This document shows, piece after piece, positions 7,966-15,666 of a stretch of 59,263 nucleotides of DNA (positions are counted from its first letter, which is position 1; each line of letters begins with the position of its first letter). The position numbers were made by a program, and so were the translations under genes. The notes below the pieces were generated by a model, which worked only from the letters and a program-made list of their open reading frames with translations, ran no database searches and had not been told where the DNA came from. Where the stretch lies: positions 1-59,263 of the forward strand of contig CALXDD010000015.1 in NCBI GenBank assembly GCA_944386985.1, given 5' to 3'. Source of the stretch: an uncultured Oscillospiraceae bacterium. GTDB taxonomy: Bacteria > Bacillota > Clostridia > Oscillospirales > Oscillospiraceae.

Positions 7966-9834
7966 TCAGCTCAACTCCATCTGACCGGTATACAGCTGAT
8001 AATATTTGCCGCCCTGGGCAATGAGATCGTCATGGTCGCCGCGCTCGATGATCTCGCCCAGCTCCAGCACCATGATGGCCTTGGCGTTGCGGACGGTGGA
8101 GAGCCGGTGGGCGATGACAAAGACGGTGCGCCCCGCCATGAGGCTGTCCATGCCCTTTTCAATGAGCTTCTCCGTCCGGGTGTCGATGGAGGAGGTGGCC
8201 TCATCCAGGATCAGCACCGGCGGGTCTGCCACAGCGGCCCGGGCGATGGCCAGCAGCTGCCGCTCCCCCTGGGAGAGGCTGCCGCCGTCGTCGGTGATCC
8301 AGGTGTCGTAGCCGTGGGGCAGGTGGCGGATGAAGGTGTCGGCGTTGGCCAGCTTGGCGGCGGCCACCACCTCCTCGTCGGTGGCGTTCAGCTTGCCGTA
8401 GCGGATATTGTCGGCAATGGTGCCGGTGAAGAGGTGGGTGTCCTGAAGGACGATGCCGAGGCTCCGGCGGAGGCTGTCCTTCTCAATGCGGCGCACGTCG
8501 ATGCCGTCGTAGGTGATGGTGCCGCTCTGAATCTCATAGAAGCGGTTGATGAGGTTGGTGATGGTGGTCTTGCCCGCGCCGGTGGAGCCCACAAAGGCGA
8601 TCTTCTGGCCGGGCTTTGCGTAAAGGCTGATGCCGTGGAGGATCTCCTTGCCGGGGACATAGCTGAACACCACGTCGTTGAAGCGGACGTCGCCCCGGAG
8701 AGGTACCAGAGCGCCGTCCGGCTCCTTCCAGGCCCAGCCGTCTCCTCGATCCTCACACTCGGTGAGACTGCCGTCGGCGGCCTTTCGGACGTGGACCAGC
8801 TTCACGTCGCCCTGGTCGATCTCACCGGGCAGCTCCAGGATATCGAAGACCCGCTCGGCGCCGGCAATGGCCGCCAGAAGGTTGTTCACCTGCTGGCTGA
8901 TCATGCTCACCGGCTGGCTCACCTGGCGGACGTACTGGAGGTATACCACCAGGGACCCAAGGTCCAGGCCCATGTAGATGGACAGGAAGGCCCCGGCACA
9001 GCAGGTGAGGGCATAGTTGATGTGGGAGATGTTACCCATGGCCGGCATCATGGCCCCGGCAAAGGACTGGGCGGCAGTGGCGCTGCGGCGGTAGGCCTCG
9101 TTGCGTGTGCGGAAGCCCTCCCGCGCCTTGGCTTCGTGGTTGAAGACCTTGATGACCTTCTGGCCCTCGATCATCTCCTCAATATAGCCGTTGACCACGC
9201 CGATGTCCTGCTGCTGCCGGGCGAAGAAGATCCGGCTGCGCTTGCCGATGGTCATGACCACCAGCAGCATGAGCCCCAGGCAGAAAAGGGTCACCAGGAA
9301 AAGGACCGGACTGAGATAAAGCATCATGATTACCACGCCGGCAAAGGTGAGCATGCCGGAGACCATGCTGGCCAGGCCGTTGTTCATGATCTCGGTGATG
9401 GTCTCGATGTCGTTGGTGTAGCGGCTCATGAGTTCGCCGTGGGTGTGGGTGTCAAAATAGCTGAGGGGCAGGGTCTGCATCTTGGCGAAGAGGTCCCGCC
9501 GCAGGGCGTAGCTGGTCTTCTGCGAGATGTGGACCATGATGCGGGAGTAGGTGAAGGAGAAGGCGGCCCCGGCAATATAAATGAGGGCCATGAAGGCCAG
9601 AAGCTTTGCCAGAAGGGCGTAATTCCCGGGGACAATGGCGTCGTTGACCAGGGTCTTCAGCAGGTAGGACCCTCCTACGGTACAGACACTGTACAAAATC
9701 AGGCACACCGCCACGATCACCAGCAGCCACTTGGAGCGGCCGATATAGCGCATCAGATTGCCGATGGTCTTGCCCATGTTCTTGGGCTTCTGGTAGCCGT
9801 GGCGATTGGGCCCCATTCCTCTTCCGTTAGCCAT
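7966..9834 (-). CDS. ABC exporter half-transporter, catalytically complete subunit
   Basis: 622 residues: membrane domain (about 30-345, six helices) fused to an ATPase domain. Walker A is GSTGAGKTT, the signature is LSQGERQLL and Walker B is VLILDEATSS with the catalytic Glu present. There is a long insert before the ATPase domain (VKLVHVRKAADGS...). It overlaps the upstream half-transporter gene by 8 bases; the two should form a heterodimeric multidrug or lipid exporter of the BmrCD/LmrCD kind, in the cytoplasmic membrane. The marR gene heads the operon. Confidence 0.94.
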   Translation of the reverse strand: MANGRGMGPNRHGYQKPKNMGKTIGNLMRYIGRSKWLLVIVAVCLILYSVCTVGGSYLLKTLVNDAIVPGNYALLAKLLAFMALIYIAGAAFSFTYSRIMVHISQKTSYALRRDLFAKMQTLPLSYFDTHTHGELMSRYTNDIETITEIMNNGLASMVSGMLTFAGVVIMMLYLSPVLFLVTLFCLGLMLLVVMTIGKRSRIFFARQQQDIGVVNGYIEEMIEGQKVIKVFNHEAKAREGFRTRNEAYRRSATAAQSFAGAMMPAMGNISHINYALTCCAGAFLSIYMGLDLGSLVVYLQYVRQVSQPVSMISQQVNNLLAAIAGAERVFDILELPGEIDQGDVKLVHVRKAADGSLTECEDRGDGWAWKEPDGALVPLRGDVRFNDVVFSYVPGKEILHGISLYAKPGQKIAFVGSTGAGKTTITNLINRFYEIQSGTITYDGIDVRRIEKDSLRRSLGIVLQDTHLFTGTIADNIRYGKLNATDEEVVAAAKLANADTFIRHLPHGYDTWITDDGGSLSQGERQLLAIARAAVADPPVLILDEATSSIDTRTEKLIEKGMDSLMAGRTVFVIAHRLSTVRNAKAIMVLELGEIIERGDHDDLIAQGGKYYQLYTGQMELS

Positions 9835-11563
9835 CGATATTCGCTCCTTCCTGCTGGGATTGGTAGACGTCGCGGTAGATCTCGCTGCGCTCCATCAGTT
9901 CCGCGTGGGTGCCCGCGTCGGAGATTCGTCCGTCGTCCATGACCACGATGAGGTCCGCATCCATGACGGAGATGATCCGCTGGGCGATGATGATTTTGGT
10001 GGTGTCGGGCAGCTGGGTGCGGAAGGCGGAGCGGATCTTGGCGTCGGTGGCGGTATCCACGGCGCTGGTGGAGTCGTCTAAGATCAGCACCTTGGGCTTT
10101 TTCAAAATCGCCCGGGCGATGCACAGCCGCTGCTTCTGACCGCCGGAGACATTGACGCCTCCCTGCCCAAGATCCATGTCCAGCTCTCCGGGGAGGCGGT
10201 GGAGAAACTCATCGGCGCAGGCGGCCCTGCAGGCATCCCAGATCTCTTCGTCGGTGGCGTGCTCATTGCCCCACAGGAGATTTTCACGGACGGTGCCGGA
10301 GAAGAGCGTGTTCTTTTGCAGCACCATGGCGCAGCTGTCCCGGAGATGCTCCATGGTGTAGTCCCCCACGGGACGGCCGCCCACCCGGACAGTGCCCCTG
10401 GTGGCTTCATAGAGCCGGGGGATCAGCTGCACCAGGGTGCTCTTGGCGCTGCCGGTGGCGCCGATGATGCCAACGGTCTGGCCGCTTTTGATGTGGAGGT
10501 CGATGTCCTCTAAGTTATAGGCCTCGCTGGCGGCGTCGTACTTGAACCACACATGGTCGAAGTCGATGGAGCCGTCCTGCACCTTGGCGGAGGGGTCCGC
10601 CTTGTCGTCGGCGATGTCGGGCACCTCCTCCAGCACCTCGATGATGCGCTTGCCGCAGGCCACGGACCGGGTGAGCATCATCAGCATCATGGACACCATC
10701 ATCAGGCTGATCAGCACCTGGGTGATATAGGTGAAGAAGGTGGTGAGCAGGGCTACCTCCAGGGCGCCGGACTGGACCATGGGAGCGCCGTACCACATGA
10801 CGGCAATGATGGTGCCGTAGGTGATGAGCATCATGGTGGGCATGGCAATGACCACACGGCCGTAGGAGATTTCGGAGATGCTGCGGAGGGCATGGTTGCG
10901 CTTTTCAAATTTCTGGTTTTCAAAGTCCTCCCGGACGAAGGACTTTACCACCCGCACGGCGTTCAGGTTCTCCTGAACGGTGAGGTTCAGATCATCGGTC
11001 CGCTCCTGGAGAATGCGGAACTTGGGGGCCACGGTGCCGATGATGAGGGCGATCCCCACTGCCAGCAGGGGCAGGGCCACCAAAAATACCCGGCTGAGCT
11101 GGAGGGAAATGCCGATGGCCAGCACCAGAGCGCTGACCAGCATCACCGGAGCCCGCACCAGAAGCCGCAGGGACATCATGAGGGTCATCTGCATGGTGTT
11201 GCAGTCGGTGGTGAGGCGGGTGATGAGGGAGGCGGTGGAAAACTTCTCAATGTTGCGGAAGGCGTAGTCCTGGATGTGGCTGTACTGGGCGTCCCGGAGG
11301 TTGGCGCCGAAGCCCTGGCCGGCCCGGGCGGAGAAAAAGGCGGCGCAGACACCAAGGGCCATGGACACCAGAGCCATCAGCACCATGAGAAGGCCGTGGC
11401 GGAGAATGGAGGAGGTATCCCCGGTGGGGATGTAGTCGTCCACGATGGTGGCCATCATCAGCGGCAAAATCAGTTCGAACACGGCCTCCGCGCCGGAGCA
11501 CAGGGCACCCAGCAGAATCCATTTGCGGTATCCGCCGGTGTAGGGCCAGAGTTTGCGGATCAT
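9827..11563 (-). CDS. ABC exporter half-transporter, degenerate-site subunit
   Basis: 578 residues with an N-terminal six-helix domain and a C-terminal ATPase. Walker A is GATGSAKST, the signature is VSGGQKQRL, and Walker B reads VLILDDSTSA, with Asp at the position of the catalytic Glu. That substitution is the hallmark of the impaired nucleotide site in heterodimeric exporters such as BmrC or TM287, while the partner encoded just downstream keeps Glu. Its start overlaps the marR stop by 4 bases and its end overlaps the partner gene, so translation of the three is coupled. Confidence 0.94.
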   Translation of the reverse strand: MIRKLWPYTGGYRKWILLGALCSGAEAVFELILPLMMATIVDDYIPTGDTSSILRHGLLMVLMALVSMALGVCAAFFSARAGQGFGANLRDAQYSHIQDYAFRNIEKFSTASLITRLTTDCNTMQMTLMMSLRLLVRAPVMLVSALVLAIGISLQLSRVFLVALPLLAVGIALIIGTVAPKFRILQERTDDLNLTVQENLNAVRVVKSFVREDFENQKFEKRNHALRSISEISYGRVVIAMPTMMLITYGTIIAVMWYGAPMVQSGALEVALLTTFFTYITQVLISLMMVSMMLMMLTRSVACGKRIIEVLEEVPDIADDKADPSAKVQDGSIDFDHVWFKYDAASEAYNLEDIDLHIKSGQTVGIIGATGSAKSTLVQLIPRLYEATRGTVRVGGRPVGDYTMEHLRDSCAMVLQKNTLFSGTVRENLLWGNEHATDEEIWDACRAACADEFLHRLPGELDMDLGQGGVNVSGGQKQRLCIARAILKKPKVLILDDSTSAVDTATDAKIRSAFRTQLPDTTKIIIAQRIISVMDADLIVVMDDGRISDAGTHAELMERSEIYRDVYQSQQEGANIDG

Positions 11564-12009
11564 GTGCGGTGTACCTCACTTTCCAAGTTCATGATGATTC
11601 GGGAGAGCAGTTCCTGAAACTGCTGCTGCTCCTCCGGGGAGAGGGCGGAGCGGAAGAGAGCCTCGGTGTCCACCAGGGCGGAGTGGAAGGTCTCAGCCAC
11701 CTGAACGCCCAGAGGGGTCAGGGTCAGAAGACGGCAGCGGCCGTCGGTGGGGCTGGTCTGCCGGAGGAGCATGCCCTTTTCCGCCAGACGGTCCACCACG
11801 CCGTTGACAGTGGAGGCCTTCAGCCTGAGTTCCCGCTCCAGGTCCCGCTGGGCTACATCATGGCGGTCCTGGTTGATGGCCAGAAATCGCATGGCGTAGG
11901 CCTGTACCGGAGTGACGCCGAACTGCCGCACCCGGTTTTCCAAACACTGCCGTGCCAAGTGGCCGCAGTAGACCACCTGCCGTCCCAAATTGGATGAATT
12001 TTCCATCAT
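11560..12009 (-). CDS. MarR family regulator of the ABC exporter operon
   Basis: 149 residues with a winged helix-turn-helix: RDLERELRLKASTVNGVVDRLAEKGMLLRQTSPTDGR is split here as recognition helix plus wing. It is the first gene of marR-ABC-ABC and overlaps the next gene by 4 bases. GGAGGGTG precedes two adjacent ATG codons; I take the first. A 12-base inverted repeat, TTAG-CGCA-CTAA (12037-12048), lies just upstream and is a plausible autoregulatory site. The likely trigger is a substrate of the exporter. Confidence 0.93.
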   Translation of the reverse strand: MMENSSNLGRQVVYCGHLARQCLENRVRQFGVTPVQAYAMRFLAINQDRHDVAQRDLERELRLKASTVNGVVDRLAEKGMLLRQTSPTDGRCRLLTLTPLGVQVAETFHSALVDTEALFRSALSPEEQQQFQELLSRIIMNLESEVHRT

Positions 12010-12036
12010 TCACCCTCCGTTCTATCCCAAAAATCG

Positions 12037-12048
12037 TTAGCGCACTAA
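12037..12048. promoter_or_regulatory. Candidate MarR operator
   Basis: Inverted repeat TTAG CGCA CTAA located 28 bases upstream of the marR start. MarR-type operators are commonly short palindromes at this position. Confidence 0.4.
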
Positions 12049-12129
12049 ATAATACGCCAAGAAATTCTTTCCGTCAATAGGGAATTTTTGATAACCTGTG
12101 AACAATTTGTGAATGTTCTTTGAGGGGTG

Positions 12130-12167
12130 TTGACATAACAGGAAACCTTCGCTACAATGACATTGTA
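12130..12167 (+). promoter_or_regulatory. Orphan sigma-A-type promoter with overlapping palindrome
   Basis: TTGACA (12130-12135), 17-base spacer, TACAAT (12153-12158). A 15-base perfect palindrome TACAATG A CATTGTA (12153-12167) covers the -10 and expected start point, as an operator would. No gene-sized frame follows on this strand before the hairpin at 12219. Confidence 0.65.
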
Positions 12168-12255
12168 CATGAGATATGTTTCTTTTTCTTTTCTCCCTCT
12201 CTCCATTTTCTAAGAAGCAAAACGCCGCGTACCATCTGGTACGCGGCGTTTTGTG
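12165..12255 (+). ncRNA. Candidate regulated small RNA
   Basis: About 90 bases between the promoter at 12130 and the hairpin at 12219-12252. The middle is a pyrimidine-rich stretch, almost only T and C, at 12178-12209. The end is a 15-bp stem AAAACGCCGCGTACC / GGTACGCGGCGTTTT. A 14-codon frame starting ATG 12169 (MRYVSFSFLPLSIF) exists but has no SD. It could be a small RNA, or a leader peptide remnant. Confidence 0.4.
12219..12252. terminator. Strong hairpin terminator
   Basis: A 15-bp perfect stem with loop ATCT; the TTTT on each side is part of the stem. It is the likely end of the transcript from 12130 and could also back up the ridA terminator on the minus strand. Confidence 0.75.
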
Positions 12256-12351
12256 CCTTGCAAGATATGGGAGGAAGGCCCTTGCCGCACGGCTCTCAAA
12301 ACAGAAAAAGCCGTTGACAGAGGAGACAGAAACTGATTGTTTTTCCTATAG

Positions 12352-12393
12352 AAAAAGGCCGCCGCGAAACGTTGTGTTCGCGGCGGCTTTTTT
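12352..12393. terminator. ridA terminator
   Basis: An 11-bp stem GCCGCCGCGAA / TTCGCGGCGGC (12358-12368, 12377-12387), with AAAAA before it (T-tract on the minus strand) and TTTTTT after it. Confidence 0.88.
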
Positions 12394-12402
12394 GTTCTGT
12401 GT

Positions 12403-12780
12403 TTACTTGACGGCAATGGCCTCGATCTCCACCAGAGCGTCCTTGGGCAGACGGGCTACCTCCACGGCGCTGCGGGCGGGGGCCTCGCCGGTAAAGAAGG
12501 AGGCGTACACCTCGTTCATGGCGGCGAAGTTATTCATGTCGCTGAGGAACACAGTGGTCTTGATGACGTCGCTCATCTCATAGCCCGCGGCGGCCAGAAC
12601 AGCCTTCACGTTCTCCAGAGACTGACGGGTCTGACCGGTAATGCCACCTTCGGCAAAGGCACCGGTAGCAGGGTCGATGGGCAGCTGGCCGCTGGTGATG
12701 GTCAGGCTGCCGGCAGTGACACCCTGGCTATAGGGACCGATAGCGGCGGGCGCCTTATCGGTGGCAATGATCTTCTTCAT
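12403..12780 (-). CDS. ridA: RidA-type enamine/imine deaminase
   Basis: 125 residues, the standard length. Motifs include [12 protein letters not shown] at the N-terminus, [18 protein letters not shown], and the C-terminal [23 protein letters not shown], split here as the YjgF/RidA signature. It hydrolyses reactive enamines released by PLP enzymes. The start at 12780 follows GGAGGAG by 6 bases. A strong promoter, TTGACA-N16-TACAAT, lies at 12842-12815 on the minus strand. It forms a single-gene unit with its own terminator. Confidence 0.95.
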   Translation of the reverse strand: MKKIIATDKAPAAIGPYSQGVTAGSLTITSGQLPIDPATGAFAEGGITGQTRQSLENVKAVLAAAGYEMSDVIKTTVFLSDMNNFAAMNEVYASFFTGEAPARSAVEVARLPKDALVEIEAIAVK

Positions 12781-12814
12781 GGGAATCTCCTCCGTTTCTG
12801 TTGGTGATGGCTTC

Positions 12815-12842
12815 ATTGTATCAGATTCCTTCGAAATGTCAA
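12815..12842 (-). promoter_or_regulatory. ridA promoter
   Basis: Minus-strand TTGACA (12842-12837), 16-base spacer, TACAAT (12820-12815), 35 bases upstream of the ridA start. Confidence 0.8.
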
Positions 12843-12880
12843 TGGAGGGCCGCGATTTGCAGGGGGATGAAAATTTTTCG

Positions 12881-12904
12881 TTGCACGGTTTTGTGCAATT
12901 TTTT
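12881..12904 (+). terminator. Hairpin with T-run ahead of the phage block
   Basis: TTGCAC (12881-12886) and GTGCAA (12893-12898) pair around GGTTTT and are followed by six T residues. It stands 35 bases before the first phage gene, so it would either insulate the block from upstream readthrough or act as an attenuator. Confidence 0.45.
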
Positions 12905-12938
12905 CCACAGTGCCCCCGTGGTTGGAAAGGATGAGTAT

Positions 12939-13226
12939 ATGAGCAGGAGAAAGAGCCGGGAGGACCTGATCGGACTTTTGGAGCGGCTGGCCTTCTACCA
13001 GCCCAACGACGCCATCCGCATGGCCATGGAGGAGGGGGTGGACATCCGGAAGCTCCGTCTGGAGGGCGTGGCGGAGTTCAAGTGCCACGCCAACGGGGCG
13101 ATGGAGCTGAAGTTTTTTGACCGTACCAAGGCCCTGGAGCTGCTGCTGGCCCTGGAGGGGGAGCAAAAGGACAGCGGCGGACTGATGGGCTTTCTCCAGC
13201 AGCTGAGCGGAGGAGAGAGCACATGA
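12939..13226 (+). CDS. Phage terminase small-subunit-like protein
   Basis: 95 residues. The C-terminal half carries [18 protein letters not shown], a segment found at the end of PBSX/SPP1-type small terminases. The N-terminal DNA-binding region is much shorter than in typical 150-250 residue proteins. The gene overlaps the large terminase gene by 4 bases (ATGA), which supports the role. GGAAAGGA precedes ATG 12939. If the DNA-binding part is truly missing, packaging-site recognition could be altered or lost. Confidence 0.7.
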   Translation: MSRRKSREDLIGLLERLAFYQPNDAIRMAMEEGVDIRKLRLEGVAEFKCHANGAMELKFFDRTKALELLLALEGEQKDSGGLMGFLQQLSGGEST

Positions 13227-14476
13227 GAATCCAAAGCTTTTCCGAAAAACAGAGGCGGGTGCTGCTGTGGTGGTGTCCAGGATCGGAGGACAGCCGCAGA
13301 GAGGCCATCATTTGTGACGGGGCCGTCAGAAGCGGCAAGACACTGGCCATGGGACTCAGCTTTTTTTGCTGGGCTACCGCCGCCTTTCACCAGCGGCAGT
13401 TTGCGCTGTGCGGAAAAACCATTGTGGCCCTCAGGCGCAATCTGGTCAATGAGCTGACGCCCCTGCTGGGGGAGCTGGGCCTCAGCGTCAGCGAACGGCG
13501 CAGCGCCAACCAGATGGTGGTCCGGGGGGAGGGGCACGAGAACCTCTTCCATCTCGTCGGCGGTAAGGACGAGGGCAGCGCGGCGCTGATCCAGGGCGCC
13601 ACCTTCGCCGGGGTGCTGATGGACGAGGTGGCCCTTATGCCCAGAAGCTTCGTGGAGCAGGCGTTGGCCCGGTGCAGCGTGGAGGGCAGCAGACTATGGT
13701 TCAACTGCAACCCTGAGGGGCCCCAGCACTGGTTTTATCGGGAGTGGATCCGACGGGCCGAGGAGAAAAACGCCCTCTACCTCCATTTTACCATGGCCGA
13801 TAACCCCAGCCTCTCCCCCGCTATGCGGCGGCGGTATGAAAACCGCTACTCCGGGGCGTTCTACCGCCGGTTTGTATTGGGGGAATGGTCCGCGGCCGAG
13901 GGACTCATCTACGATTTCTTTTCCCCGGAGGAGATGGTACAGCCGGTGCCGGAGGGGGAGCTGGAACGGTACTGCGTCTCCATCGATTACGGCACCGCCA
14001 ACCCATGCTCCTTTGGATTATGGGGGCTGCGGGACGGAGTGTGGTATCGGGTGGACGAGTATTATTACGCATCCCGGGACACCGGCGTACAGAAGACGGA
14101 TCAGGAGTATGTGGCGGATCTGAGACGGCTGGCTGCGGGCCGGCGGCTTTGGCGGGTGGTGGTGGATCCCTCCGCCGCCAGCTTTATCACCGCACTGCGC
14201 CGGGAGGGCTTTCCCGTGGTGAAGGCGGAGAACGACGTGCTGGCGGGCATCCGCCTGACGGCAGGGCTTCTCAAAAGCGGAAGGCTGGTGATCTGCAGGC
14301 CCTGCCGGGATCTTCTGCGGGAGATGGCCCTCTACTGCTGGGAGGCCGGCGGCCAGGGCCGGGAGGTCCCTCTGAAGCAGAACGACCACGCCATGGACGA
14401 TATGAGATATTTCGCATCTACAGTGGCGGGCGGGGTTAAGGGGGACGGCTTTGCCGCCGTGTCTGTGGAGCGGTGA
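13223..14476 (+). CDS. Phage terminase large subunit (PBSX-type)
   Basis: 417 residues. Walker A is CDGAVRSGKT (about residue 31-40), Walker B is AGVLMDEVAL, and the RNase-H-like nuclease shows SIDYGTANP, VVDPSAASF and MDDMRYFAS with the expected acidic residues. It is the ATP-driven DNA packaging motor and head-filling nuclease. All key motifs are intact, so the protein looks active. The next gene (portal) starts 23 bases after the stop. Confidence 0.95.
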   Translation: MRIQSFSEKQRRVLLWWCPGSEDSRREAIICDGAVRSGKTLAMGLSFFCWATAAFHQRQFALCGKTIVALRRNLVNELTPLLGELGLSVSERRSANQMVVRGEGHENLFHLVGGKDEGSAALIQGATFAGVLMDEVALMPRSFVEQALARCSVEGSRLWFNCNPEGPQHWFYREWIRRAEEKNALYLHFTMADNPSLSPAMRRRYENRYSGAFYRRFVLGEWSAAEGLIYDFFSPEEMVQPVPEGELERYCVSIDYGTANPCSFGLWGLRDGVWYRVDEYYYASRDTGVQKTDQEYVADLRRLAAGRRLWRVVVDPSAASFITALRREGFPVVKAENDVLAGIRLTAGLLKSGRLVICRPCRDLLREMALYCWEAGGQGREVPLKQNDHAMDDMRYFASTVAGGVKGDGFAAVSVER

Positions 14477-14499
14477 GCACAGGAAAGGAAGGAAACTGT

Positions 14500-15666
14500 A
14501 TGGCGTTTTTCAAACGAAAGGAGGAGGGGGTGGCGGCGGCCTCCACCCAGCTGCGCAGCCGGGACGCACTCCCATGGAACAGTCTGATGGACATGGTCCC
14601 CCTGGGGGGCGGGGAGGCCCGGCTCTATCAGGCCATCCGGCAGGGAGTTCCGGCGGTGGACGCCGCCCTCTGCAAGATCATCCGGCTGGCCGGGGGCGTG
14701 TCGGTGGGCTGCAGGACACAGGACGTCCAGCAACGGATGGACCGCTTCCTCAAAACCGTGCCCACAGGCCGGGGACAGGTGGGCATCAATGCATTTTTGG
14801 ACATGTACCTCGACTCCATGCTCACCTTCGGCCAGGCGGTGGGGGAGATGGTGGTGGACCCGGAGGGGCGGGACATCGCCGCTCTGGTCTGCGGAAGGGT
14901 GGAGGATGTGCAGATCCGGGAGGGGGAGTCTCCCTTGGCCTTTACCCTCTGGGGCTACGGCAGCGATGGCATGCCCCGGCCGCTGCCCCGGCAGGATCTG
15001 CTCCTCTTCACCCCCTACAACCCCGAGGCCCACAGCCCCTATGGGGTGTCCATGCTCCGGTCCATGCCCTTTCTGACGGAGCTTCTGGGGAAGATCTACT
15101 CCGCCATGGGGGCCAACTGGGAGAGGATGGGCAACGTGCGGTTCGCCGTGGTGTGCAAGCCCCAGAACGGGGAGATGGACCCGGCCACGGCCCAGGAGCG
15201 CAGCCGGCAGATCGCCCGGGAGTGGAGCCGGGCCATGCAGAGCTCCAAGACCGGCAGCGTCCGGGATTTTGTGGCCATCGGGGATGTGGATATCCGGGTC
15301 ATCGGCGCGGACAACCAGATTTTAGACAGCGAGGTGCCGGTGCGGCAGATTTTGGAGCAGCTTATTGCAAAGACAGGGATCCCTCCCTTTATGCTGGGCC
15401 TCAGCTGGTCCTCCACGGAGCGGATGAGCACCCAGCAGGCGGACATCCTCACCTCTGAGCTGACGGCCATCCGCCGGGGGCTTACCCCGGTGGTGGAGAA
15501 GATCTGCCGGCTATGGATGCGGCTCAATGGGATTTATGAGCCCTTTGAGGTGCTGTGGGACGACATCAACCTCCAGGACGAGCTGGATGAGGCCAAGGCG
15601 GAGTGGTACCGCCAGCAGGCGAGGAAGCTGGAGCTGGAAAATCTTCAGATGGAAGGGAAGCTGTGA
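14500..15666 (+). CDS. Phage portal protein
   Basis: 388 residues. The C-terminal half holds the portal landmarks SEVPVRQILEQLIAKTGIP and SSTERMSTQQADIL, and the tail QARKLELENLQMEG is a short amphipathic helix. The portal ring is the DNA gate of the head and binds terminase and connector. ATG 14500 follows AAGGAAGGAAA; a GTG at 14473 overlapping the terminase stop is a weaker alternative. The last 56 bases are duplicated at 15793-15848 behind a hairpin-rich insert. At its stop, GTGA at 15663 recreates the overlap seen at the true protease start. Confidence 0.92.
   Translation: MAFFKRKEEGVAAASTQLRSRDALPWNSLMDMVPLGGGEARLYQAIRQGVPAVDAALCKIIRLAGGVSVGCRTQDVQQRMDRFLKTVPTGRGQVGINAFLDMYLDSMLTFGQAVGEMVVDPEGRDIAALVCGRVEDVQIREGESPLAFTLWGYGSDGMPRPLPRQDLLLFTPYNPEAHSPYGVSMLRSMPFLTELLGKIYSAMGANWERMGNVRFAVVCKPQNGEMDPATAQERSRQIAREWSRAMQSSKTGSVRDFVAIGDVDIRVIGADNQILDSEVPVRQILEQLIAKTGIPPFMLGLSWSSTERMSTQQADILTSELTAIRRGLTPVVEKICRLWMRLNGIYEPFEVLWDDINLQDELDEAKAEWYRQQARKLELENLQMEGKL
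15611..15666 (+). repeat. Left copy of duplicated portal 3' end
   Basis: The last 56 bases of the portal gene including TGA. They match 15793-15848 at 46 of 56 positions by my manual count. The two copies encode the same peptide except one Gln/Ala change. Confidence 0.9.

Larger units (their letters stand above)
12010..12402. other. 393-base intergenic stretch between marR and ridA
   Basis: No protein gene of credible size. It holds the marR operator candidate, an orphan plus-strand promoter with a palindrome, a candidate small RNA ended by a very stable hairpin, and the ridA terminator. Direct repeats TGTGAA (12097-12102) and TGTGAA (12108-12113), spaced 11 bases, lie upstream of the orphan promoter. 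I see nothing in 12256-12350. Confidence 0.6.

Noticed and set aside
8032-9942. Long plus-strand open frame opposite the ABC exporter genes
   Set aside because: High GC leaves the antisense frame open; the minus-strand ABC proteins have all motifs and SD sites, the plus frame has none.
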